A program made the translations under genes and the position numbers. DNA of 64,000 nucleotides from GCA-2715965 sp047608975 (lineage in GTDB: Bacteria; Verrucomicrobiota; Verrucomicrobiia; Limisphaerales; JAYPXF01), in assembly GCA_047608975.1 (NCBI GenBank), contig JBLFYM010000002.1, forward strand, positions 1-64,000, in the 5' to 3' direction. Of this stretch, positions 53,388 through 61,805 are shown in pieces. Position 1 is the first letter of the stretch, and each line of letters opens with the position of its first letter. Below the pieces are notes generated by a model. The model worked only from the letters and a program-made list of their open reading frames with translations, was not told the origin of the DNA and did not search any database.

Positions 53388-54720
53388 GGTCTGGCTTGAA
53401 CGGACGGGTTGGGGCCAGCAAAGTCGTGAAAATGAAGCGGTTGAGATTTCGACGCGGTGGCATACCGGTTGCGGAATACGACCGGGTTCGATTTCACGTC
53501 GGTCTCGCGCCGAAGGTGAATCATTCCGATCCCGCCCAATATGGTGCGCAGGATTCGCTGAATCCCGTGCTTAACGGCCGGCATTGGAGTTGGCGCGACG
53601 GGTATGTCTTCTTTGCACTGGAGGGCAAATGGTTGGCCAAATCTGACAGTTCCTCGCAATCAGGCTATTCCTATCATCTGGGCAACGACCAGATGTTCAC
53701 CGTGGTGGAAATTCGGGGAGACATCGCAACCAGCAATTCTGGCAGGGTCGAACTTGTGCTGAATCTCGATTCGGTATTCGGAGGCGAGGGGCCGCTGAAG
53801 ATTGATGCTGAGAAGACCTCCACCCATGCGCGTGGGAACGATCCCCTGGCTGAGCAGATCAGGGGCAATCTGCGGGGGGCGTTTTCGATCCGGCAGGTGC
53901 ACGAAGCCGGAAGCAGGACGACGGATGCAGAGTTGGCTACCGCTCCAAAGAAACGCGTGCTGATTGCTGCCGATGCGACTCCTTACCGATTTACCTATGG
54001 CCGCCATTTTCCAGCTCCCGGGTTGCCGTTGGACAATCCGTTGACGGAAGAGGGTGTTGCTTTGGGGCTGAAGGGCATCCGCGATGACGCAATTCGATGC
54101 CGCTGTTCAATCGCGCCTGGAAACGGAAGTTTTTTTGGGACGTACTGAGTCTGCGCGCGCAGGTGTTGATGCCGATCCAGAATCCGGTCGCGATGCATGA
54201 GACCCTTCCTTCGGTGGTTGGCAAGCTCCGGGCGCATTCTGAGTATCCAGTGATGTTCGAACGGGCCTTTGGTGATCGGATGGTGGATGCCGACCCTATG
54301 GCGCTCGAGCAGTTTCTATTCACCGTGGTGAGTTACGATTCCCGATTTGATTTGGCGATTAGAAAAGAGGCGCAACTCACCGAAGAAGAGAAGCGTGGGT
54401 TCTTCCTGTTCATGTCCGAATACGACCCACGGCGCGGGATGTATGGCGCGGACTGCTTTCACTGCCACGGCGGGCCGTTTTTCAGCTCCCTCATTGCGGA
54501 ACGTGGAGCTGACTGCACCTTACATGCACGATGGCAGATTCCAGACCTTGGAGCAGGTCGTTGCGCACTACAGTTCCGGCGTCGAACGTTCGCCGTCGCT
54601 CGACGCAAATCTTGCCAAACATCCTGCTGGGGGAATCCAGCTGAAGACCTTGACCGACGATAGTTTTCGGAACCAAGCGAGGTTATCGCGCAAAAGCCTT
54701 TTGCAGTCGCGTCTCCAATG
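53388..54720 (+). pseudogene. Remnant of an MbnP-like/MbnH-like (MauG-type) gene pair
   Basis: Three reading frames must be joined. First, 53400-53900 encodes an MbnP-like domain (YDRVRFHVGL, HWSWRDGYVFFALEGKW) without signal peptide or N-terminus. It then runs into a dihaem-peroxidase/MauG start (YGRHFPAPGLPLDNPLTEEG). After a deletion that removed the first haem motif the frame shifts near 54093 (RNSMPLFNRAWKRKFFWD, RAQVLMPIQNPVAMHE), keeps the second haem site CFHCHG, and shifts again near 54485 (APSLRNVELTAPYMHDGRF) to the end at 54719-54721. MbnP and MbnH are a copper-binding protein and its modifying dihaem enzyme; this pair appears dead. The 3' end overlaps the convergent sulfatase gene. 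Confidence 0.8.
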
Positions 54721-56209
54721 ACTTCGCAAGCTGTGCGCTTTTTGCGGCAAGGTTTCGGGTTTCGTTCGGATCCACGGAGTGATCGTATAGCTCTGACGCG
54801 ATGCGCTTTCCGGATTTCTTCTCGCGCCAACTCACGTACCGATACCGGGCGGTGCGAATGGCGCGCCCCATGTATTTCGTCCCGAATCGGGCGTACTGAC
54901 TGAGTGCGATCGAGTCGCTGGGTTTGCTTGGCTTGCGAAGGACGCTGGCGAGACTCTCGCCCTCAAGATGCTGCGGGACTTCTACTTCAGTGAGTTCGCA
55001 AAGGGTGGGATACAGATCGACGAGTTCGGCGATCGCCCCGGTTCGAGCCGGTCGGATACCAGGGACTGAGATAATCATCGGAACGCGGGTGGCGATTTCG
55101 AAGTTGGTCATCTTCCCCCAGGCACTGTGCTCGCCCAGATGCCAGCCGTGATCGGACCACAGAACGATGATGGTGTTCTGATCTCGCTTGGAGCGCTCCA
55201 GTTCATCGAGCAGTTTTCCGATCTGCGTGTCCACGTAGGTCACGCAGGCCGCGTAGGCCTGCAACAGCTCGAATTGGAGTTCGCGAGTGATCGGTCCGTG
55301 ATTGGGGACGCCGACGTAGCTTCGCATTTCGTATCCATTCCAATCGATGGCCTCCTGACGTGTGGGCGGGTTGGGCATGGTCAAGCCCACCCGCCTAGCG
55401 CCGCCGACATAGCCATCGGAATTGTACCAGGCCATGATGGGTGAGGCTTTGGAGGGGGTCGGATGAGGAGCCAGCCAGGAGTCATCAGGTTGGTAAAGAT
55501 CGAAGTATCGCTTGGGCGCGATGAAGGGAAGGTGGGGACGTCGATAGCCCACGGCGAGGAATAGTGGCTTGCTGTCATTCCGCGAACGCATGGTCTTGAT
55601 GACCTGTTCGGTCATGCGGCCAGCGAAGAGATGGTTGTCGGGTACGTCCGGACTCTGCTTGATCGGACATGAAAATCGCTCGGCTATGATGGTGGGCTTC
55701 TTGGGCGCTTCCGGAATGGTTACTTCCAGCATCTCTTTCTCCCGTCCCGGCGAAGGCGGCTGGGACCAATCGGATGTCACATCCCAACCATCATGGTAGA
55801 TCTTTCCGAATCCGCGCGTGTTGTAGCCACTGTTCTTCAGATGGCGGGCCATCGAAACGGCGTCGGGGCGTCGTTTCCGAAATGCTTTCACATCGCGCGA
55901 GCTGTTGCTGAAGACACCAATGGAATCCGGGCGGAGACCGGTCATCAAAGAGAGTCTTGAGGTTCCGCACTTCGCGTATTGGCAGTAGGCGTGATCGAAG
56001 ACAACGCCTCGCGCGGCCAGTCGATCGATATTGGGTGTCTGTATGCGGGGGTCGCCGTAGCAGCCGAGCATAGGACGGAGATCGTCGATGGCGATCATCA
56101 GAACGTCGGGTTTAGGGGCTGCGGAAAGCGATGAACAGATCAGCGTCAGAGCAACGATAGACGCCGTCTTTGTCGGGTTGAGAAACCTAATGAGAAATAT
56201 CGTATTCAT
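54683..56209 (-). CDS. Exported sulfatase, iduronate-2-sulfatase-like
   Basis: A 508-aa sulfatase with a signal peptide (TASIVALTLICSSLSA). Key residues: Asp42-Asp43 (IAIDDLRPMLGCYGD), C81-G-T-S-R85, where the usual Pro is Thr, RGFGKIYHDGWD in place of the GKWH block, YRRPHLPFIAPKRYFDLY, and LWSDHGWHLGEHSAWGKMTNFE. These blocks follow the iduronate-2-sulfatase group that is abundant in PVC bacteria. The Cys and Arg needed for formylglycine chemistry are kept, so it is probably active. Its 3' end overlaps the pseudogene by about 40 bp. Confidence 0.9.
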   Translation of the reverse strand: MNTIFLIRFLNPTKTASIVALTLICSSLSAAPKPDVLMIAIDDLRPMLGCYGDPRIQTPNIDRLAARGVVFDHAYCQYAKCGTSRLSLMTGLRPDSIGVFSNSSRDVKAFRKRRPDAVSMARHLKNSGYNTRGFGKIYHDGWDVTSDWSQPPSPGREKEMLEVTIPEAPKKPTIIAERFSCPIKQSPDVPDNHLFAGRMTEQVIKTMRSRNDSKPLFLAVGYRRPHLPFIAPKRYFDLYQPDDSWLAPHPTPSKASPIMAWYNSDGYVGGARRVGLTMPNPPTRQEAIDWNGYEMRSYVGVPNHGPITRELQFELLQAYAACVTYVDTQIGKLLDELERSKRDQNTIIVLWSDHGWHLGEHSAWGKMTNFEIATRVPMIISVPGIRPARTGAIAELVDLYPTLCELTEVEVPQHLEGESLASVLRKPSKPSDSIALSQYARFGTKYMGRAIRTARYRYVSWREKKSGKRIASELYDHSVDPNETRNLAAKSAQLAKSLETRLQKAFAR

Positions 56210-56312
56210 GGTTGAGATTTCAATATGGGCGTGAAAGGGAGAGTTGCATTCACTGGGGTAATGTCACAGTTTTTTGCTCACGCACGAAACGGAAGCATAG
56301 AGTGGCTTGGAT

Positions 56313-57131
56313 ATGGATTGGTACTACGCGGCAGGCGACAAACAACAGGGTCCGATTGATGAGGAGACGTTTCGTCGGCTGGTCAGTGAGAAGGTGGTGA
56401 AGCCACAGACTTTGGTGTGGCGAAAGGGGATTCCAGATTGGATACCTTACTCCGAGGTGGGCGAAGCCAAGCCACGGGTGCCGGTATCAGAGCCAGTGCG
56501 TGAGTCGGTGTCAGAGCAAGAACAGGTGGAGGAGAGCGAGGAAGTCATTCTGAAATGTTACCACTGTCAGAAGTCGTTTGAACTCTCGGATCTGATTCGG
56601 TTGGATGGGAAAAACGTGTGCGAGGGCTGCAAACCGGCGTTGATCCACGAAGGTGGCCAGGACTCCGCCGACGAGCGTATCCGAAATGAGTATCTGAACC
56701 ATGAGGCCTCCGTGCGTTCGGTCGGTCCGATCTATTTTATCATTGCCGCGCTCTTCATTGCCAGTGGCCTGGATTTGTTGAAAAAGGGTTCCGCAGGCGG
56801 GCTGCTGGTGCTTCTTATCGCCGCAGGTCTTCATGGATATGCTGCGGTTAAAATACGCAAGCTGGATCCGTCGGCTCGACCTTGGGTCGGTGTGCTATCG
56901 GGTCTTGTTCTGTTGGTGTTTCCAGTCGGGACAGTGATCAGTGCCTACATCCTCTATCTGGTCTTTTCGAAGAAGGGTAAGTTTGTCATGTCCGAGGAGT
57001 ACGTCGCGATTATGGAGCGTACGCCCGGGATCAGGTATCGGGCCTCAAAGGTGATTCGAGTGCTACTTTGGATTGTTCTCGGATTAATCCTGATGGGAGC
57101 TATTGGCGCCATTCTTGGAGCCAAGGGGTAA
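56313..57131 (+). CDS. GYF-like-domain membrane protein with Cys4 motif
   Basis: A 272-aa protein from ATG 56313 (a TTG two codons earlier is less likely). Residues 1-45 form a GYF_2-type domain (DWYYAAGDKQQGPIDEETFRRLV, QTLVWRKGIPDWIP). Next is a short metal-binding-like segment CYHCQKSFELSDLIRLDGKNVCEGC with two C-x-x-C pairs. Four hydrophobic helices follow (IYFIIAALFIASGLDLL; GLLVLLIAAGLHGYAAV; VLSGLVLLVFPVGTVISAYILYLVF; VLLWIVLGLILMGAIGAIL). This architecture is frequent in PVC genomes; function unknown. It lies just upstream of the Rid-type gene (5-bp gap), so both may be co-expressed. Confidence 0.85.
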   Translation: MDWYYAAGDKQQGPIDEETFRRLVSEKVVKPQTLVWRKGIPDWIPYSEVGEAKPRVPVSEPVRESVSEQEQVEESEEVILKCYHCQKSFELSDLIRLDGKNVCEGCKPALIHEGGQDSADERIRNEYLNHEASVRSVGPIYFIIAALFIASGLDLLKKGSAGGLLVLLIAAGLHGYAAVKIRKLDPSARPWVGVLSGLVLLVFPVGTVISAYILYLVFSKKGKFVMSEEYVAIMERTPGIRYRASKVIRVLLWIVLGLILMGAIGAILGAKG

Positions 57132-57136
57132 GTGTG

Positions 57137-58342
57137 ATGAACGCGTTGGTGAAATTCATTCTGATTGGGGTCATGCTCCAGAACGCCACTGCGGCGGAAC
57201 GGTTTGCTCCAAACTCTTCCGGGATCAGTTTCTTTCAGCTGCCTGGCGATACCGTGTTTTCCTCGGCAACCCGGGTGGAGGGGCGCGCGCTGGCGCACAC
57301 TTCTCAATTCTTTCCCTTCGCTGACAATCATGAACTTCGTAAAGGTGCTTCAGTGGGAATGCAGACGCGGGATGTATTGCAGCGACTGAATCTCGCGCTG
57401 CGAAGTGCGGGAACCACGCTTCGTCGATGCGTCAAGCTGAACATCTACCTCGCCAAGGAAAACGATCGGGACGCGGTAAGGAACGAGGTCGCGGAATTCG
57501 TGGGCGATGCCCATCCAGCGGTGTGTTTTGTTGCCGGAAATCTGGCGTTTGCGGATGCACTTGTTGCCATGGATGCCGTTGCGGTCGCGCCGGGGAAGTC
57601 CTATTCGCCACGGCGATTAAATACTCGTTCGGCGTTGGAGTCGGGCCAACCCGGAGCACACGTCGCAGTGATGTCTGTGGGACGCCGCGTCTACGTTTCC
57701 GGTCAGGCAGTTCGCGGCACGAACACCGTGGATGCCGCGCGGAAGACGATGGCGCAGCTGGAGGGGACTTTGCACTATCTGGGCCTGAACTGGTCGGATG
57801 TGGTGCAGGTCAAATCGTTTCTGGATCCGATCGCCGAAACCGACGCGGTGGCCCGGGCCATCTCAAAGTTCTTTGGGGAGGCAACCCCACCTCAGGTGTT
57901 TGTCGAATGGACCTACCAGGACCGTATCGAGATCGAGCTGATTGTTGATGCGGGAGCAAGGAAACCCGGATTGCCTCGAGTCGATTACATCACTCCGAAG
58001 GGAATGAAGGCTTCGCCGGTGTTCTGCCGGGTAACCCGAATCAACGAGGGTCCGGTGGTGTATGTGAGTGGAATCTCAGGAGGTGGCGCGGGTATGTCGA
58101 TCGCTCAGGTGTTCGCCAAATTGGAACATGTTCTGAAATTCGCGGGCAGTGACATGAGACATCTGGTCAAAGCGACCTACTACGTAAACGACAATGAGAG
58201 CAGCAGGCAGCTCAATACGCACCGATCTAAGATCTACGATCCGGTGCGTCCGCCCGCTGCGTCCAAGGCCCCGGTGCGCAACGTGGGGGCAGCTGGAAGC
58301 AGTCTGACTCTCGACATGATTGGGGTTGCGGTCCCGGATTGA
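57137..58342 (+). CDS. Exported protein with three tandem Rid (YjgF)-like domains
   Basis: A 401-aa protein from ATG 57137 with a signal peptide (MNALVKFILIGVMLQNATAA). Three Rid-type units can be seen: RDVLQRLNLALRSAGTTLRRCVKLNIYLA; RVYVSGQAVRG followed by MAQLEGTLHYLGLNWSDVVQVKSFL; and VYVSGISGGGAG followed by VFAKLEHVLKFAGSDMRHLVKATYYV. A normal RidA is about 130 aa and forms trimers, so this chain could fold as an intramolecular trimer. The Arg needed for enamine/imine deaminase activity is not obvious in the positions I can align, and the signal peptide puts the protein outside the cytoplasm, where the usual role is not needed. Function unknown. Confidence 0.83.
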   Translation: MNALVKFILIGVMLQNATAAERFAPNSSGISFFQLPGDTVFSSATRVEGRALAHTSQFFPFADNHELRKGASVGMQTRDVLQRLNLALRSAGTTLRRCVKLNIYLAKENDRDAVRNEVAEFVGDAHPAVCFVAGNLAFADALVAMDAVAVAPGKSYSPRRLNTRSALESGQPGAHVAVMSVGRRVYVSGQAVRGTNTVDAARKTMAQLEGTLHYLGLNWSDVVQVKSFLDPIAETDAVARAISKFFGEATPPQVFVEWTYQDRIEIELIVDAGARKPGLPRVDYITPKGMKASPVFCRVTRINEGPVVYVSGISGGGAGMSIAQVFAKLEHVLKFAGSDMRHLVKATYYVNDNESSRQLNTHRSKIYDPVRPPAASKAPVRNVGAAGSSLTLDMIGVAVPD

Positions 58343-58351
58343 GGTCGCTGC

Positions 58352-59134
58352 TCATTGCGGGTCAATTCGTGCGGCGGTGTCCTGTTTGAAGTAGTCACTG
58401 AGGACCTCATACAGTTCCGGATGGCGAGCCCGCATCTGGACGGACTTTTCGAAGAAGCACTCCACCGCGACCGCGAAGAACTCCCCTGAATTCGTCGTGC
58501 CGTAGTCGTCGAGAAGAGTTGCCTTGCGTCTCTGTGAGCGTTCGACCAGTTCGTCGTATTCGCGCTGCATGACTTCGGCCCAGCGGACATACTCACGTCG
58601 ATCTGCCAGCGGTGGGACGCCATTCACCAGGCCGTCTCGCAGATCGAGCTTGTGTGCAAACTCGTGCAGCACAACGTTCAGCCCATCGGAGGGATTTCGG
58701 CCGCCTGCCACGGAATCTGCCCAGGAAAGAATGATGGGACCGTTCTCCCAGGCTTCTCCGAGCGAGGGCTGGGCTGATTCATGGATTACGCCGAACTCAT
58801 CAAGCTCCTGCTTTTCCATGGAAACAAACTGGCGCGGGAAGATGAGGATCGACTGCACATTGCGGAACCAGTCGTGCTCAATCCCCAGCAACAGCAGACA
58901 GGCCTGCCCGGCGATCGTCACCTTCATTTCATCGGTGACGGTCAGTCCTTTGCATCCCTCCCAATTCTTTTCGGCGACAAACACCTGAACGAGCTCCCGG
59001 AGCATCGATTGTTCAGCTTCGTTGAGCAGGCCGAAATGCGGGACGTGTTGATTGAGTGCGGCTTGCCATGCTGACGGGAACGGTTGGTTGACGATCTTTC
59101 GGCGCCTCCGTTTCTTGAACCAAGTGAATATCAA
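58352..59134 (-). CDS. MtfA-like zinc metallopeptidase (M90 family)
   Basis: A 260-aa protein. No ATG is available near the N-terminus; TTG 59134 gives LIFTWFKKRRRRKIV, the usual MtfA N-terminus, while TTG 59173 would add 13 residues. The metal site is VVLHEFAHKLDLRDG with the H-E-x-x-H pair, and SGEFFAVAVECFFEKS supplies the third ligand region. MtfA in E. coli binds the Mlc repressor and has aminopeptidase activity. It lies convergent with the Rid-type gene, 9 bp from its stop. Confidence 0.9.
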   Translation of the reverse strand: MIFTWFKKRRRRKIVNQPFPSAWQAALNQHVPHFGLLNEAEQSMLRELVQVFVAEKNWEGCKGLTVTDEMKVTIAGQACLLLLGIEHDWFRNVQSILIFPRQFVSMEKQELDEFGVIHESAQPSLGEAWENGPIILSWADSVAGGRNPSDGLNVVLHEFAHKLDLRDGLVNGVPPLADRREYVRWAEVMQREYDELVERSQRRKATLLDDYGTTNSGEFFAVAVECFFEKSVQMRARHPELYEVLSDYFKQDTAARIDPQ

Positions 59135-59239
59135 AGCACGGCGAGGGTAAGCCGCCAGCCGGAGGATTGACAATCACAGCTATGGAACCACGAATGAATC
59201 TCCGTTTGCAGGAACCAATATTTGGGCCAATATTTATGA

Positions 59240-59701
59240 GTGTCCTACATGCCCCCTGATGCTGCTCCAGATGATGAGATTTTGAGCCTGTTGCCCTACG
59301 CGCACATGCGTGGAGGGTTTCCCGTGAAACCGGAGGATATCGGCAAGGCGAAGGGGATCGCCGTGACGGCCATGGAAGAGCAGATTCAGAGACAGTTGAA
59401 GCAGCTCTACGGACAGGTTGACACTCTGGCGCGGCAGGCGCGGGAGATTCGCAAGCGCGCGGAGGTCTCCTACAAGATCTATCAATGTGAGATGAAATTC
59501 GTGCCGGCGATCGGGCACACCTACCATCTTTATGAAGAGAAAAACGGTTCACCTGCGCTCTCAATGATCGCTCCAGACGAACTCGGGCCGATGAAGAAGA
59601 AGCATCTGGCTACGGTCCGTCAACTGCACGATCACACTTGGGAAATCCTCGAAGCGGACGATTTGGTAAGAGAATTCACAAAGAAGGAAGAATCCTCTTG
59701 A
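59240..59701 (+). CDS. DUF2452-like protein
   Basis: A 153-aa protein, GTG 59240 or ATG 59249 as start. Features are a helical segment MEEQIQRQLKQLYGQVDTLARQAREIRKRAEVSYKIY followed by a small beta-domain GHTYHLYEEKNGSPALSMIAPDELG and a charged tail. This matches the DUF2452 pattern as I recall it. The function is unknown. It ends 36 bp before the tRNA. Confidence 0.72.
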   Translation: MSYMPPDAAPDDEILSLLPYAHMRGGFPVKPEDIGKAKGIAVTAMEEQIQRQLKQLYGQVDTLARQAREIRKRAEVSYKIYQCEMKFVPAIGHTYHLYEEKNGSPALSMIAPDELGPMKKKHLATVRQLHDHTWEILEADDLVREFTKKEESS

Positions 59702-59737
59702 ACGAAAACTGCAATCAGGTTCAATTACCACTCTGTT

Positions 59738-59819
59738 GCGCATATGGCGGAATTGGCAGACGCGCTACCTTGAGGTGGTAGTGGGGAGACCTGTGCAGGT
59801 TCGAGTCCTGCTATGCGCA
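59738..59819 (+). tRNA. tRNA-Leu (anticodon GAG)
   Basis: The acceptor stem GCGCATA (59738-59744) pairs with TATGCGC (59812-59818); discriminator A at 59819. The D arm reads TGGCGGAATTGGCAGACGCG, typical of tRNA-Leu. The anticodon stem-loop is CTACC-TTGAGGT-GGTAG, giving GAG, and the T arm is AGGTTCGAGTCCT. The variable arm is long, as expected of a class II tRNA. CCA is not encoded. Confidence 0.96.
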
Positions 59820-59835
59820 ATTTCTTCGCCCCGGT

Positions 59836-60444
59836 TCACAGCAAACCTGCCACCAAGTCGGCAGCTTGAGGTCCCACCGGGGTGCCATGAGCGGTCAATA
59901 ACTGATCGAAACCGAGCGGACAGATTTCTCCCAACTGTGTCTTTAGCTCTTCTGCGTTCGGGCAGTATTTGTCGGGCAGTATTTCGAGACCGCGTTCGGG
60001 AAGATTTACAATCGCATCACCAAGGATCGCGATTCGATTTTCGCAAAAATGAAACAGCGCTTCACCGCGTGGAGCGCCTGCGAGTGGATGAATACGCCAC
60101 GGAAACCAGTTGTCACTCGGGATGGCCTGAATTCCGGGAAGTGTCACAGCGGTTTCGGGAGTTCCCCAAATTTGGCAGTCCAATTTTTCTGCCCAGGCAA
60201 CGGAATCGCGCAGGTGATTTTCATTGGTGACGACGATATACCAGTTTTCGATCCGATTGGATTGGAGGCGAAACTCATGCAGACCCTGATCGCAGAGTGG
60301 TATCGGATCGAAGACGAATCCACGCGTATCGGTTATCAGCGCGTGTGCGGAAAGCTCGACGCGATGATGCGGCGAGTAAGATCGCCATTGGAAAACGCCG
60401 GGGAACAGTTCAACCGCTTCGGTGGCGATCGGGAGAGGGGACAT
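59836..60444 (-). CDS. Degenerate MBL-fold (metallo-beta-lactamase-like) protein
   Basis: A 202-aa protein from ATG 60444; the longer open frame upstream reads through the end of the HD-domain gene in another frame and is not used. The beta-strands and turns fit an MBL fold (HALITDTRGFVFDPIPL, WYIVVTNENHLRDSVAWAEKL, RIAILGDAIVN, QLLTAHGTPVG). The metal motif H-x-H-x-D-H is altered to N-E-N-H-L-R-D, so the normal dinuclear site is not intact. Hydrolase activity is doubtful. It lies 16 bp after the HD gene on the same strand. Confidence 0.7.
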   Translation of the reverse strand: MSPLPIATEAVELFPGVFQWRSYSPHHRVELSAHALITDTRGFVFDPIPLCDQGLHEFRLQSNRIENWYIVVTNENHLRDSVAWAEKLDCQIWGTPETAVTLPGIQAIPSDNWFPWRIHPLAGAPRGEALFHFCENRIAILGDAIVNLPERGLEILPDKYCPNAEELKTQLGEICPLGFDQLLTAHGTPVGPQAADLVAGLL

Positions 60445-60460
60445 GTGAGGGCAGACAGGC

Positions 60461-61360
60461 TTACTTCGCTGCCGCCGCAGAGCTGGGAGTGCGAGCGGTG
60501 TCGCCCTGGTCCAGTTGCGTGATGATGCGTTGCACGCGCGCCAGATTTTTTTCGATGTGCTTGATGTAGGCGTTGGCCCCATCAGGATAAGGTTGGGCGA
60601 GGAATTTGTATTGAGCCAGGAAGTCCCCGTCGATCTTCGGCTTCACGTAAAAGGTCCAAAACCCCACCGTCTTGCGCAAGAGCTCTTCGGCATTCTTGAA
60701 CAATCCCGCTTTCGATTGCAGTCCGCCACTGTAGCGGGCGGATTCAATGAATTCATCAAAGAGAATCGGAAGTTTGTCGATGTAATCCGGGGCGGCCATC
60801 TGTCCGACGAGGTCAGCCGAGCCGAGGGAGTAGCCGATGATCTTTTCGGTGTCGGTCTGGAAAGGAATCGCGTCCACTTTTACGTTCACTCCGGTGCAGC
60901 GGATCATCCTCGCGACGCTGCTGGCGTCCTCCGGGCTGAAGCCTTCCTCAAGCAGCATGTACTTGGCGAAGTCGGCACTGCGGCTTACGTGAATCAGGGT
61001 GTATTTGGCACCCGTTCCCTCATTGTCCCCCCACACCTTGAGATAGCCGGTGTCGTGCAGCAGAATCGCAATGATTCCCAACTCGAACATCTTCTGGGGA
61101 ATGACTGGCTTGAGTCCTGATTTGATCCGACCGCGGAGAATCTGGGCATGGCAAAGAGTACCCTGAAGAGTGTGTTCCAGATCGTGATATTTGGCATCAA
61201 TGGGCTGGTAATCTCGGTAACGCCCTTCAAAGGCGGCCAACGCCCAACCAAACACGCGAGGAATGAACTCTTGGTCCGCGCGCGGAAAGAGTTCCACGTG
61301 GATCGACTGCACGACGGACTGCACAGCAGTCGCGTCCTTAGTGTCAGCCAGAGGGAACAT
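60461..61360 (-). CDS. HD-domain metal-dependent phosphohydrolase-like protein
   Basis: A 299-aa protein with the HD signature: AKYHDLEHTLQGTLCHAQIL supplies the first His, and IAILLHDTGYLK the H-D doublet; further His/Asp in IHVSRSADFAKYML and SLGSADLVGQM fit the remaining ligands. Most such proteins hydrolyse phosphate esters such as cyclic nucleotides or nucleotides. The start at ATG 61360 gives a protein of expected size. It is co-directional with the MBL-like gene (16-bp gap). Confidence 0.85.
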   Translation of the reverse strand: MFPLADTKDATAVQSVVQSIHVELFPRADQEFIPRVFGWALAAFEGRYRDYQPIDAKYHDLEHTLQGTLCHAQILRGRIKSGLKPVIPQKMFELGIIAILLHDTGYLKVWGDNEGTGAKYTLIHVSRSADFAKYMLLEEGFSPEDASSVARMIRCTGVNVKVDAIPFQTDTEKIIGYSLGSADLVGQMAAPDYIDKLPILFDEFIESARYSGGLQSKAGLFKNAEELLRKTVGFWTFYVKPKIDGDFLAQYKFLAQPYPDGANAYIKHIEKNLARVQRIITQLDQGDTARTPSSAAAAK

Positions 61361-61753
61361 GTCAAAACGTAACAGCGGTGGAACTTTTTGCCTACGTTTT
61401 TTTGAATACGCCCGGACACGATTTCAGGGTGAGGATTACAACTCACCCTGAAATTTGATTCTGCGACAAATTCGGTGGAACAGAGGACATTGGAAACCCA
61501 ACGGCTGACCAAGTGAAAAGCTTCAAGCCGCAAGCGCCAAACTCCAAGCACCAATCAGGCCAGCAATCACGGTTTCCCGGGGAATTCGGCGTATTCCAAT
61601 GCGGTCGGCGGTAGCCCGTTGTTTCCGACTGGAGATTGGAGTTTGAAGTTTATGTGAGGCTTGAGTTTTGGAATTTGGAATTTCCTCAGAACCTGTCATG
61701 CCACTGGAAACGTCGAAGAACCCGAAATTTGATCTGGAGGCGGCGATGTACAT
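61361..61753. other. Intergenic region with hairpin and low-complexity repeat-like sequence
   Basis: This about 390-bp gap has no gene. It holds the hairpin at 61421-61454 and, at 61510-61680, a stretch of CAAACTCCAAGCACCAAT-type sequence opposite GATTGGAGTTTGAAG-type sequence that can pair imperfectly with it. Such text recurs in intergenic regions of related genomes as far as I recall and may be a dispersed repeat; a genome-wide search is needed to tell. Confidence 0.45.
61421..61454. repeat. Perfect 13-bp hairpin
   Basis: ATTTCAGGGTGAG (61421-61433) and CTCACCCTGAAAT (61442-61454) are perfect inverses with an 8-nt loop. No U-tract follows. It lies about 60-95 bp upstream of the HD gene start on that gene's coding strand, so it could be a protein-binding site or a mobile palindrome. 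The arm core is shared with 49301-49324. Confidence 0.7.
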
Positions 61754-61782
61754 AAAAACCCCGGGCTAATTCCCCGGGTTTT
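61754..61782 (-). terminator. Rho-independent terminator of the outer-membrane protein gene
   Basis: On the minus strand, CCCGGGG and CCCCGGG arms flank a 6-nt loop (AATTAG) and are followed by a T-run, 24 nt after the stop codon at 61806. It ends the two-gene unit 64000-61806. Confidence 0.88.
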
Positions 61783-61805
61783 GGTTAGCCGATTCGCCAA
61801 GGTGA

